Shown here: in pieces, positions 7,053 through 16,900 of the stretch
How positions within the stretch are numbered: position 1 is the stretch's first letter
Layout: each line of letters begins with the position of its first letter
Assembly: GCA_964551015.1 (NCBI GenBank)
Contig: CAZKBP010000034.1
Coordinates: forward strand, 1-64,000
Origin: CAZKBP01 sp964551015
GTDB lineage: Bacteria > Bacteroidota > Bacteroidia > Cytophagales > Microscillaceae
Length of the DNA: 64,000 nt
Direction: 5' to 3'
Translations under genes and position numbers: made by a program
Notes under the pieces: generated by a model
Database searches by the model: none
What the model was told of the DNA's origin: nothing
What the model saw: only the letters and a program-made list of their open reading frames with translations

Positions 7053-8903
7053 CTATCTTAGAATCATTCTTTTCATGTCAATCTCTTGATTATCAGCGAT
7101 AAGTGCGTAGAGATACACACCTGAACTCAGCGTATTTCCAGCAATTTCTATCTCAGTATTTCCTCTTTCGGAGATGGTAACTTGTTTTAAGGTTTGCCCT
7201 TGCATATTGTAAATGTAGAGAGTAGCATTTTGAACCTCTTCGGGCAGGTACATCTTGATTTTGGTCGTCTCATCAAAAGGGTTGGGTTGGTTCTGGTGCA
7301 GTTGTGGAAGTTGGAGCAACTCCTCGTTGCCTTCTACACTTTCTAGGGGCTGCTTCTCGATTTGGGCAATTTTGGCCTCTAAGGCTTCAATTTTGGACTC
7401 AAAAGTTTGCTTTTGTTCTTTCAAAGCCTCGATCAAAACGGGAATCAGCCCGTCATAATTGACCGCCTTGTAGCCTTCACTATCCTCAACCACGAGTTCG
7501 GGAAAGACTTTTTCCACTTCTTGCGCGATTAAGCCTAAGCTTTGCCCTTCGGGTAAATTACGTTCTTCAAATTTTTCTCTCTGGAAGCCATACTGTACGC
7601 CACTGAGCTTTTCTAAGCGTGTGAAAGCATTGGGAATACGCTCAATATCCTTTTTAAAGCGTTTGTCTGAGTTGATAAACGTACCGTTGATGAGGGCATT
7701 CCCTTGTACCGTGAGTTTTTGGCTGGGGTTTGGCCCTAAGAAGTCGCCAATACCTACGTTGCCATCATTCGCAATGACCAGACGAGCGGTACTGGGGCCG
7801 GATACATTTTGTCCCCAGTCGGCGATGATAAACTTACCGTTGTTGGGGCCACTGCCTCGGGTGTAGAAGTAGAAGCTTTTCCAGACATTGCTAAAACCTT
7901 CATCGTAGCGTACAATGGCAAAACCGGGATCATTGCGATCACGATCAATGCGGAAGATAGCATTGGTCGCTCTGAGGTGGATCGGTCTTTCTGGATTATT
8001 GATTCCGATTCCTAACTGGCCATTTGCGTCTAGGACCATGCGATCGGTACCATTGAGCCAGAGGCGGAAATTTCTATTCCCATCCAAGTAATGATAAGCG
8101 CGAATTGCATTCTGTTGCTTATAGCCATAGAAAGGCAAGCCACCGTTCATGTATGCACCCGCGAAACCAGTACCTCCGTCGTATTGAAGACCCGTGGTGC
8201 CAGTTCCTCTAATATGTAACTGATAATCAGGATCAATTACGTTAAGACCCACTCGACCATTGGTGAGTCGCATGGCTTCTCGTGCTCCCGTCAATTGTGT
8301 ACTACCGCTTCCATTGGTGAAAAAAGCCAAACCACCCGTAAAACCCCCGGCATCTACCGACTGAATAAAAGCCGGACGCCACTCGTTACTGGCTCCTCTA
8401 GGATCACTCCAAAATTCGATACGACTCGGCGTAAAAACTCCTCCCCCACGGCCTCCTTGTAATCTCAGTGTATTGACCGAAGAGGTAGCATTGTAGAAAT
8501 CAAAATTTGTGGTCGGAAAGATATTAAAGCCAATATCGCCATTTTGTCTGATGGTAAATCTTCTTTGACTGCTCCCCACAGCGGGGTCGCTTATGAGTTG
8601 AATATCTCGTCCTGCATTGACAGTGCCGAATGACCAGCCCTCATTCGTACCAAAGTGACGAAGATCCAGTGATCCTGTGGATGTATTAAATAAAAAATCT
8701 CCGCCTTCTACTTGTAATTTAACTCCGGCAAAGGCAGATCCATTGGCACCAATTCGTACATCACCCGAACGCCAAATATTACCCGTGGAAGAGCTCGTAC
8801 CGAGCCACTGTGCCTGAGCCACCGTGCTGAGCGATAAGAGTAGCAAGAAGCCACAGAGCCTCGAGATCATTTGCTTAAAATAGTAGGATTGCTTGATAGA
8901 CAT
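7053..8903 (-). CDS. T9SS-secreted protein with S74 intramolecular chaperone domain
   Basis: A 616-residue secreted protein. A signal peptide spans about 1-32 (ending AQAQW). Residues 33-400 are low-similarity beta-rich repeats of the kind seen in tail-fibre-like Bacteroidota proteins. Residues about 408-495 form a peptidase S74 (endosialidase-type) chaperone domain: SDKRFK with Ser412 and Lys417 at the spacing of the known self-cleavage dyad, then GLIAQEVEKVFPELV and a final helix YDGLIPVLIEALKE. A coiled coil follows (487-517). Residues 537-616 are a T9SS type A sorting domain with a PNPF motif. The protein is probably a trimeric surface adhesin or fibre. It is a single gene, separated by two hairpins from the SusCD operon upstream. 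Confidence 0.85.
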   Translation of the reverse strand: MSIKQSYYFKQMISRLCGFLLLLSLSTVAQAQWLGTSSSTGNIWRSGDVRIGANGSAFAGVKLQVEGGDFLFNTSTGSLDLRHFGTNEGWSFGTVNAGRDIQLISDPAVGSSQRRFTIRQNGDIGFNIFPTTNFDFYNATSSVNTLRLQGGRGGGVFTPSRIEFWSDPRGASNEWRPAFIQSVDAGGFTGGLAFFTNGSGSTQLTGAREAMRLTNGRVGLNVIDPDYQLHIRGTGTTGLQYDGGTGFAGAYMNGGLPFYGYKQQNAIRAYHYLDGNRNFRLWLNGTDRMVLDANGQLGIGINNPERPIHLRATNAIFRIDRDRNDPGFAIVRYDEGFSNVWKSFYFYTRGSGPNNGKFIIADWGQNVSGPSTARLVIANDGNVGIGDFLGPNPSQKLTVQGNALINGTFINSDKRFKKDIERIPNAFTRLEKLSGVQYGFQREKFEERNLPEGQSLGLIAQEVEKVFPELVVEDSEGYKAVNYDGLIPVLIEALKEQKQTFESKIEALEAKIAQIEKQPLESVEGNEELLQLPQLHQNQPNPFDETTKIKMYLPEEVQNATLYIYNMQGQTLKQVTISERGNTEIEIAGNTLSSGVYLYALIADNQEIDMKRMILR

Positions 8904-9037
8904 GATAGATAAGATTTGATAAGTGCCTACTCTCTTGAAGGCTTTTCGGCAGCGGCCTCCAAGCTGGTTAGAGGTAATGAAGATAGAAAGATGGCTCTTT
9001 TTTTCCTAGTAATTTACTGACTTTCAGGCAAAAATGA

Positions 9038-9088
9038 GGGGAAACCCCTAGGAGTTTCCCCAAGAAAAAAGGAAGCCCAAGGGCTTCC
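9038..9088 (-). terminator. double hairpin terminator of the SusCD operon
   Basis: Two stem-loops lie 40 bp downstream of the hydrolase lipoprotein gene. The one nearer the gene (9071-9088) has a perfect GC-rich stem and, read on the minus strand, is followed by a run of U (9065-9070 complement). The second (9038-9061) has an 8-bp stem. Together they would end the minus-strand transcript that begins near 19417. Confidence 0.8.
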
Positions 9089-9127
9089 TCTTATTTTGTA
9101 AATAAAAATTAGTAACCGGAAGATTCT

Positions 9128-10498
9128 CTAAAAAGCAGCTCCCAACCAGGCTCGGAAGGCCGAAGATTGATACATCTCTTGGGCATTGTGCCCCACGCCC
9201 TCTACCAGAACTTTTTCGTGGACATGAGTATCGGTATAGAAAGTTTCCATGAGTAGAAAGATATTTTCTCCTCTTCGAAAACGATTTTCACCCAGCAGTA
9301 CGGCCTCACAATCTGAGGTGTTCAAGGTGCCCGTAGTAACCACATCATCGGTGCCTAACAAATAGGTAATTTCCCTCTCTGTCATTTGTTGGCGAAGTGT
9401 GGCCTCGGTCGCACCTGTCAAATAAGCAGGCAAACCCACTGCGCCCAAAGGCCATTGATTGAAGGCATTGCAATTATTAACATCCTCAAACTGCTGATTA
9501 CTAGGATTATAACGAACATCTTCAGGATAATAAAAATACTGGCTATTTGCCACCACGTACTGGAAATCAAGATCTGGATATAAACTTTCGGATTGATTGG
9601 CGATCGCGTACACGTGGGTGAACAAGCCACCCGAGGAATGCCCTGTAATGAGGATATTTTTCAGAACTGGAAAACGTGTACTGTCTGCCAATACTTCTAT
9701 AATCTGATCTATGGCCGCGAAGGAACTGACCTGATTAGCATCACCAGAAACCTGCCCTTCTCGCCAACTGGAAGAAGAGGCCCAGAATAAGTCATCTCCC
9801 TGTGCATCTGTATCATCTTTGAAGAAAGGAGCAATCAGCAGGGTATTTTCCGTGAGATTTTCGCTTGTCAAACTATTGACCAGATAAGAAAAATAATTAT
9901 CTGCGTCCCGATTCACCCCGTGAATGGCAATGACTGCATTCTCGAGTTTTTCCCAACGAGCATTTTCTAAGTTCAAAGGAAAGCTCGAGTAAATATCAAG
10001 AGAGCCTGTGCTTCCTGAGCCATTGCTGATCGCCAGGGTTTCTACACAATCTTGATTGGCCGAAAGGCACGGAGGTCTTTCCGTGATAACTCCTTCGCCC
10101 GCTACGGTAGTAAAATTGAGCAAAAGTGCTTCCGACAAGGCTTCCTGATTCTGCCCGATCGGGTTCGTACTGACCTGTAGTTGGTAATTGGCGTCAGGGG
10201 CGAGATGAGCCTCGATAACAACACGCGTGGACACGTTGGTATAATCAAATTGTAAATTGCTGACTTCCTGACCATTCCCCGTCAGGGAAAAAGCCATCTC
10301 AAAGCTACTGGGATCGAGTGCCTCAGAAAAAACCAGGACAAAAGAAGCCGAGGTATCCACATTGGCCGTGCCGTCCGTCAGAGCAGCACCATTCACCTGT
10401 GTACTCAGGAGAGAGAGGGAAATATCCCCCACTTCTTCCTCAGAACAGGAAATAAACACGAGTAGAACAAAAAGCGAGAGATATTTTTTCATTTGCAT
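9128..10498 (-). CDS. surface lipoprotein with Ig-like domain and alpha/beta-hydrolase domain
   Basis: A 456-residue lipoprotein. The lipobox Cys18 (FISC) is followed by SEEE, an acidic stretch like the Bacteroidota lipoprotein export signal, so it should face outward. Residues about 25-132 form a Big_5-type Ig-like domain. Residues about 140-456 are an alpha/beta-hydrolase with an HG oxyanion motif (183-184), GHSSG with nucleophile Ser278, a DD pair (384-385) and His437 in VGHNAQ, so the triad looks complete. It is the last gene of the SusCD unit, 27 bp after the lamin-tail lipoprotein. An esterase acting at the cell surface fits best, with lipase or polyester-depolymerase activity possible. 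The substrate is not identifiable from sequence alone. Confidence 0.8.
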   Translation of the reverse strand: MQMKKYLSLFVLLVFISCSEEEVGDISLSLLSTQVNGAALTDGTANVDTSASFVLVFSEALDPSSFEMAFSLTGNGQEVSNLQFDYTNVSTRVVIEAHLAPDANYQLQVSTNPIGQNQEALSEALLLNFTTVAGEGVITERPPCLSANQDCVETLAISNGSGSTGSLDIYSSFPLNLENARWEKLENAVIAIHGVNRDADNYFSYLVNSLTSENLTENTLLIAPFFKDDTDAQGDDLFWASSSSWREGQVSGDANQVSSFAAIDQIIEVLADSTRFPVLKNILITGHSSGGLFTHVYAIANQSESLYPDLDFQYVVANSQYFYYPEDVRYNPSNQQFEDVNNCNAFNQWPLGAVGLPAYLTGATEATLRQQMTEREITYLLGTDDVVTTGTLNTSDCEAVLLGENRFRRGENIFLLMETFYTDTHVHEKVLVEGVGHNAQEMYQSSAFRAWLGAAF

Positions 10499-10525
10499 AA
10501 AGATCTATTTTTTAAGAAAAATAAT

Positions 10526-12400
10526 TTAGAAGCCAGAACCATTGGTTCTAGTACCTGGCGAGAAGAGTAAAGCCGGATTGGCAGTTCCGTGGAGCGTGAA
10601 ATCTCCCTCTATATCGGGCGAACGAGTTACCGATTGATCTGAGCCAAAGTCAATCCCGGCTCCATCCACGGTTGAATCAAAGAACAGAAAGACATTTCCT
10701 TCTGTATCCAAGATCGTAATGGCGTCGCCTGAGTTGTTGAGGTTCATATTACCCGAACTGGAAACAGCCACTTGCGCTCCTCCGAAATCACCAGAAGGCG
10801 CACCTCCTCCGAAGAGTACATAAACGCCATCGGGAGGAATGACCGTTCCGGCTGGAAAGACATGACGAGGGTCTTCTGTACCCAATCGATTGTTGTCAAA
10901 TAGTCTAAATCCACTGAGATCAACGGCCTCATCAGAATCATTGACAAACTCGATAAATTCGTCTTCAGAAGCACTCCGCGTTCCGTCTCCATTGGCATCG
11001 CCAGGAAGGTCACTCGGGGGGTCATATAATACTTCGTTGATCAAGAATCCTCTCCTCACCGGAGGTGCCCCGCCACCTGCAAAATTGCTCCCGTCTGCTT
11101 TTTTCCCAGGAGAAAAAACAAGATCAACATTCGCATTCGTATGCAAATCGTAAGCACCATTGATATCTGGATTACGGGTAATGGATTGGTTCTCCCCAAA
11201 GCTTAGGCCGGCTCCTTCTACTTGGGTATCAAAGGTCAAGAAGACATTACCCTCGGTATCAAAGATGGTAATTTTATCATCCGCATTATTCAAATTCATA
11301 TTGCCCGTGCTGCTAGCCGCCACGGTCGCCGTACCAAAATCACCGGAAGGAGAACCCCCTCCAAATAGCACATAAACGCCCAAAGGAGGAATAATCGTAC
11401 CCTCGGGAAAAACGTGTCGAGGTGTGCCAGTTTCTAGCATATCTGCATCAAACAAAGTAAACCCACTCAAATCTACGGGTTGGTCTGAATCATTGACAAA
11501 CTCGATGAACTCATCTTCGGAAGCACTGCGCGTACCGTCTCCGTTGGCATCTCCGGCCTCTCCGCCCGGCGGGTCATAGAGTACTTCGTTGATGATAAAG
11601 CCTTGATCTGGTGTTCCGTCTCCATTACTGTCAATGTCATCATCTTGGATAGAAATAGAAACCAACTGAGGCTCGATTTCTTCGGCATTGGTAATACTGG
11701 CAATACTGACCTCGATCATTTCCGTACCCTCGATTAAGTCATCCTGAACCGCTGTAAGAGCCAAAGAAACTGTATCCTCTCCTGCGGGTATGGTAACTGT
11801 AGAATTCGTAACTGTGTAATCTACCTCCTGAGTAGCCGTACCTCCGAAAGCTAAATTTACGGTGACAGTTTCGTCCAAAACTTCACTCAAAACCAAGTTC
11901 AAGGTAGCTGCTTCTCCGGCTTCGCTAATGGTATTCAAATCGCTACTCAGGGTTACATTGGCAGGAACAAAAGGCTCCGTGGTAAAACTGAGTGAAAAAG
12001 CACTCATCAGGCTTTCTCCTGATTGTCCATAGACCCCCGGCTCCAGCGAGAGCGTGTAGGTAGTTTCAAAACCCAGATCAGTATCATTGGTAATCGTTAC
12101 CGTAGAATTAGTGTTGGAATACTCCACACTGTAAGCCACTGGATTTCCCCCGCCGCTAAAAGAAAGCGCAGACTCGAAAGCAGCCATATCTAGCGTGTGC
12201 GAAAAGATAATCTCGATGCTCACGTCATTAGAAACATCGGCCATTCCCTCTACGACTTGTTCATCGTTGATTTTTTGGGAAAGAATGCGGAGCGTATTGT
12301 CCAATACATCGTCATCGTCCTCACAAGCAGTCATCAAAAGACCCGTGCATATGCATATTAATAAAAGAAATTTTCTCAGGTAATTATATTTTTTCATCAT
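10526..12400 (-). CDS. lipoprotein with Ig-like, Calx-beta and two lamin-tail domains
   Basis: A 624-residue lipoprotein with lipobox Cys26 followed by EDDDD, again an export-type acidic stretch. Domains in order are a Big_5-type Ig-like domain (35-131) resembling that of the next gene, a Calx-beta domain (133-246), a linker with SNGDGTPD, and two lamin-tail domains (about 267-440 and 451-624). The two lamin-tail copies are nearly the same sequence, including an Asp-rich DANGDGTRSASEDEF insertion that looks able to bind calcium. There is no catalytic signature. In this operon it is most likely a surface binding protein accompanying SusD. It lies 34 bp after susD-like and 27 bp before the hydrolase gene. 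Confidence 0.82.
   Translation of the reverse strand: MMKKYNYLRKFLLLICICTGLLMTACEDDDDVLDNTLRILSQKINDEQVVEGMADVSNDVSIEIIFSHTLDMAAFESALSFSGGGNPVAYSVEYSNTNSTVTITNDTDLGFETTYTLSLEPGVYGQSGESLMSAFSLSFTTEPFVPANVTLSSDLNTISEAGEAATLNLVLSEVLDETVTVNLAFGGTATQEVDYTVTNSTVTIPAGEDTVSLALTAVQDDLIEGTEMIEVSIASITNAEEIEPQLVSISIQDDDIDSNGDGTPDQGFIINEVLYDPPGGEAGDANGDGTRSASEDEFIEFVNDSDQPVDLSGFTLFDADMLETGTPRHVFPEGTIIPPLGVYVLFGGGSPSGDFGTATVAASSTGNMNLNNADDKITIFDTEGNVFLTFDTQVEGAGLSFGENQSITRNPDINGAYDLHTNANVDLVFSPGKKADGSNFAGGGAPPVRRGFLINEVLYDPPSDLPGDANGDGTRSASEDEFIEFVNDSDEAVDLSGFRLFDNNRLGTEDPRHVFPAGTVIPPDGVYVLFGGGAPSGDFGGAQVAVSSSGNMNLNNSGDAITILDTEGNVFLFFDSTVDGAGIDFGSDQSVTRSPDIEGDFTLHGTANPALLFSPGTRTNGSGF
10529..11602 (-). repeat. 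tandem duplication encoding two lamin-tail domains
   Basis: Two in-frame copies of about 520 bp (11081-11602 and 10529-11050) lie inside the lipoprotein gene. The proteins share long identical stretches, for example the start INEVLYDPP and the acidic segment SASEDEFIEFVND, so the duplication is recent or kept uniform by recombination. Confidence 0.75.
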
Positions 12401-12434
12401 TTTTAAAAGTCAAATTGAGCGATGATCGCGTAAC

Positions 12435-13856
12435 TTAATTGTTAATATCCGTGGGATCAAAGAGATTAGGAATCGGTAGTGGCACATTGGCATTTCTATC
12501 CAACTCGGTCTGTGGATACAAGAAGCGTTGGGGTAATTCTGAGCCTACATTTGGCAACACGGGTACGCGCACGTTAGATTCGTTGAGCGTTCTTCTCATA
12601 TCATTGAAGCCCTCTACCTGACCAAAGAAAGTGATGTATCTCTCCTCTAAAATTTCTCTCAGCAGAGCCTCGTCGGCAGTAAGCCCGTCCATATTCTCGA
12701 TGCCTCCATTGGCGAAATCGGCTTCTACGTAGGGGTCATACTGGATTTGACTTGGGTCGGCATTGGTCAGATAACCCCCATTGGCCATAAAAGCTCGGAA
12801 GTCATTCAAATGATCCAATCCCGTGGCAAATCCCTGAGAGCGAAATCCGGCTTCCGCCAAGATGAGTAGATTTTCCTCGTAGGTTACCATAGGAGCCGGA
12901 GCCGTTTGCGCGGCAAAGCCCGTCTCGAAGTTGGGCTGAACACCTACGCTATTCGTCAGAAAATAAAAATTGAAGCGGGCAGTTTCGTCAGTTTTAGAGT
13001 TTCCACGGTAGTTGTTGGGAAGGGGGTTAGCGGCGGTATCGGGCTGTACGAGGCTGGTCATAAACTCAGAAACAATCAAATCAGCACCTCTTACCTCCAA
13101 GGCAAAAAATTGATAGGTCAGGTTAGAAGCTTCCTGTGCATCGGTATGGGGGCCGTACATTGCATTTTCTAGGGCACTGATTCCTTGCTGGGCGGCGGTG
13201 TAGGCCGAGGCATAGTCTCGTACGTGTATATAAAAACGTGCCTTCAAAGTATAAGCCACCTCGATCCAAGGAGTAGGTGCCCCATCAAAATAAACCTCTG
13301 AACCCGTAGGCGGACGCCCCGTACCCTCTTGTAGATTCGCGATGGCCTCATCCAACAAGGATTGTACCCCTTCGTAGACGGCGGTCTGATCTTCGTAAAC
13401 CGGATTGGCGACCTCAATGCGTCCAGCCTCTTGGAAAGGAACATCCCCGTAAAGGGAAGCGGCCATGCCAATAGCCTGTGCTTGTAAAACCTGAGCAATG
13501 CCCAGAGTAATCCCCGAGATTCCTTCGTCCATGGCTGCGTTTTCTGTCTCGAGTGCATTACGATAGGTATCCACGTAAACATCAAACCAAAGACTATTGA
13601 AATCGCTGGTGGTGAGGCTGTAGTCAGTGAAACCTTGGTGCTGGCGGTCGATGCCCGTGTAGTAGCCACAGAAAATACCCGCCCGACGAGCGGTTTCTCC
13701 CGTATTGAGGATAATGTTACCTACTTCGGCTCCGGTCAAAATATTAGAAAAAGAAGCACTCGTAGGGTTATTGGGATCTCGGTTGAGATCGTCTACCAAG
13801 TCATTACACGAAGTGAAAAAGAGACCGATTAGAAATATATAGATGAATCGTTTCAT
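12435..13856 (-). CDS. SusD/RagB-family surface lipoprotein
   Basis: A 473-residue lipoprotein with lipobox Cys17 (FFTSC). The N terminus NDLVDDLNRDPNNPTSAS and the later segments match the SusD-like_2 type of nutrient-binding proteins, which cover the mouth of a partner SusC channel. The fold is a TPR-type helical scaffold. The C-terminal ILEERYITFFGQVEGFNDMR segment is a usual SusD signature. It follows susC-like by 45 bp and precedes the lamin-tail lipoprotein by 34 bp. SusD-like_2 proteins often pair with SusC proteins that import non-glycan substrates such as peptides, so membership does not imply a polysaccharide. Confidence 0.9.
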   Translation of the reverse strand: MKRFIYIFLIGLFFTSCNDLVDDLNRDPNNPTSASFSNILTGAEVGNIILNTGETARRAGIFCGYYTGIDRQHQGFTDYSLTTSDFNSLWFDVYVDTYRNALETENAAMDEGISGITLGIAQVLQAQAIGMAASLYGDVPFQEAGRIEVANPVYEDQTAVYEGVQSLLDEAIANLQEGTGRPPTGSEVYFDGAPTPWIEVAYTLKARFYIHVRDYASAYTAAQQGISALENAMYGPHTDAQEASNLTYQFFALEVRGADLIVSEFMTSLVQPDTAANPLPNNYRGNSKTDETARFNFYFLTNSVGVQPNFETGFAAQTAPAPMVTYEENLLILAEAGFRSQGFATGLDHLNDFRAFMANGGYLTNADPSQIQYDPYVEADFANGGIENMDGLTADEALLREILEERYITFFGQVEGFNDMRRTLNESNVRVPVLPNVGSELPQRFLYPQTELDRNANVPLPIPNLFDPTDINN

Positions 13857-13901
13857 TGTCAGTTTTGATTTTTTTTTGAAAAAGGAAATAAGAAAAATTG
13901 C

Positions 13902-16900
13902 CTAGAAGCTGACCAATAGACTAAACAGGTAGGAGCGTGTACCGGGATTGTTGAAGTAATCAATTCCTCGGAAAGCGCTAACGCCAGACAAACTTGTATC
14001 GGGATCATTTCCTTCAAAATTTGTCCAGATAATCAGGTTCCTACCCGTGGCGGTCAGTTGCAAATTGCTGACTCCCAGATTATTTTTGAGCCAATCCGAA
14101 TTCACGGTATAAGAAATGCTTAGTTCGCGAAGTCGTGTCCAGGAGCCATCTTCAATGTAAAGTTCATCATTACCATTGCCAAAGAAGCCTCCTAAGCCAT
14201 TGTACCAAGATTCTGTTAAGGCCACCGGGCCAGCTCCAAAGTCCGCAACTGTTCCTCGGAAAGTTTCACCAATATTGATGATATTGCCATTAAATTCTAC
14301 CAAGTTACGTGTGGCGGTTACTTCGTTGGCCGAAGACTCCCATCTACCCAGATCAAACAGTACTGATTTCGTTCCGGCGTAGATATCGGCTCCTTGGAAG
14401 GTTTCTAGCAAGACAGAGAGACTGACATTTTTATAAGTGAAGATACTCGTGATAGCACCTTGCCAATCAGGATTAGGATCACCAATTACGCCTTCTAATT
14501 CGTCTTGGCGAGGAAATCCATTTTCATCAAATACAATATTACCCTCATCGTCGCGTAGGGTTCTAGAACCCCACAGTACGCCGAAAGGCTCCCCTTCTAC
14601 GACCCGACCGTCCACGGCTGCTAAGCCCGCACCACCTAAAGACTCGGCTCCTCGGAGGTCGATGATTTCGTTGCGAATTCGGGTATAATTAGAGAGGATA
14701 TTCCAGCTGAAATTTTCTTTTTTCAAAACCGTAAAACCCAAGTCTAGTTCCAATCCTTGGTTTTCCAGCTCGGCTCCATTGGTATAGACTCGGCTGTAAC
14801 CTCGGGAATTGGCCACGGGAAAATCTAAGAGCACATCCTCGGTTCGGTTATTAAAGTAGGTCGCGCTAAAAGTGATTCGATCATTTAAGAATCTTAAATC
14901 TGTTCCGATCTCAAACTCCTTTTTGCGCTCTGGGTTGAGGGAAGAATTTCCACGCTCAGCACTCGGCACAAAACCTCCGTTGCCGTATAAGCTTAGGTTC
15001 AAATCTCCTCCAAACTGATCACCAAAGCTGGGCGAAACGAAAACATTAGAAGTATTGTAGGGGCCAGGTTGTACCCCCACCTCTCCGTAAGACAAACGCA
15101 GTTTACCAAAGGAAAAGACATTACTCTTGAGATTGCCTAGCTGGGTAAATTGCCAAGCCAGTGAAACCGAGGGGAAGGCAAAGACATTATCTGGCGATTC
15201 TCCAAAAGTAGAAGCAGTTTCTACCCGAATCGTACCTGTTAAATAAAGCATATCCCAGAAGGTCAAATCTAAGGAAGAGTAAAAACCATTGCTACGCTCC
15301 TCGAAGGTAGCACTCGTCGACTCCGTGTTTTCAGGTAGCGCGTTATCTACATCTCTTACGCCGTCATCTACATCCACAAATTGGATAAAATTAGTAGTCG
15401 TCACCCCATTGATAGCACGAGTTCTGGATCGGTAGTTGAAACCCACCAAGAGCGTGCCCCCGAAATTATCAGTAATTTGGCGAGTAGCACGGGCAATGTA
15501 ATCCATATTGAAAATGGTATTGGTCGCAACGGACTGTTCGTAACGCCCTGTCCGAAAAGCACCCGAAGCAGAACCGGGAGTAAAAAATTCATTCCTTTGC
15601 TCAGCGAAATAATCAAGCCCCACTCGTCCGATCAGATCCAGCCATTCCAGAGGAGAAACGGTTAGCTCGAAGCTGGAGATAAAGCGATTGACCTTGGCCT
15701 CATTCTCTTGCTCGTTGATTGTCCAGTTGGGGTTATTGTAAGTAGGCGTACCATCTGCGCCCAAGGGTTCTCGGTAAGAGCGATGGCGATTGGGAATGGG
15801 TGAAGCGTCTGGCCCTGCAAAATAATCTCCTCGGTAGCCCGTGTTATCAAAATCTGGCGGTGTACGTAGGAGTCCTAAATAAAGACCCGAAGAATTAGCC
15901 CCTTTCTGGATTCGGTTTGAGTTGGTACGGCTGTAGCTCGCCGTGGTTTTCAGTTGAATATCTTCGGTGAAGACATGGTCTAGATTCAAGCGGATCGTGG
16001 TACGACGATAGTCTGAGTTGTTTCTGATAATACCTTCTTGATCAATATCTCCCACGCTAAAACGAACGGAAGTATTCTTGGTTCCTCCACTTAGGCTGAT
16101 ATTGTTTTCCCAGAAATAGCCATTTTGGAAAATTTGGTCAAAATTTGAATCATCATAAATAGTTTGTGAATTTTTGTTGGTAATGGGATAGTAAACGTTC
16201 CCATCTTGATCCACGAAAAACTCTCCCGAGGTGTCAAATTCATCAGGACCGCCAGAGCGGTCAGCAATCCGATCTCCCCAAGAATCTCGTGCCCTCGGAT
16301 CAAAGATACCATTGTCTCCCTGACCAAATTTGGTTTGGAGTGGGTATTTTCTATTGATTTCATCCAATGAAAAAGTAGAGCGAAAAGTAACTTTCAGCTT
16401 GCTATTAAACTCACCGCTTTTGGTGGTAATCAAAATCACCCCGCTGTAAGCTTGCGTACCGTAGAGGGCCGCCGCCGCGGCTCCTTTCAAGACAGAGATA
16501 CTTTCTATGTCATTGGGGTTGATGTCATTGAGGCGGGATTCTTGGTTTACGCCTCCACTTTCGCTGTTGCCCCTTGATTCATTACTGATCGGGATTCCGT
16601 CTACGACGATCAAGGGTTGATTATCTCGGGTAATGGTGGTAACGCCTCGGATTTGAACGTAAGAACCAGCCCCCGGATCACTCGAGTTACGATTCACTCT
16701 CACCCCAGAGATTTTACCAGAGAGTGAGTTGCTTAGGGTTGGCTCCCCGGCATTGACCAGTTTCTCACCCTCTACCTGTGAGTTGGCGTAGCCCAATTGG
16801 TCTTTATTGGACTTCAAACCCAGTGCGGTTACTACTACTTCTTCCATGAGTTCGGAATCTTCTTCCATGGAGATATTCAGGGTACTGGCATTGCCTACCA

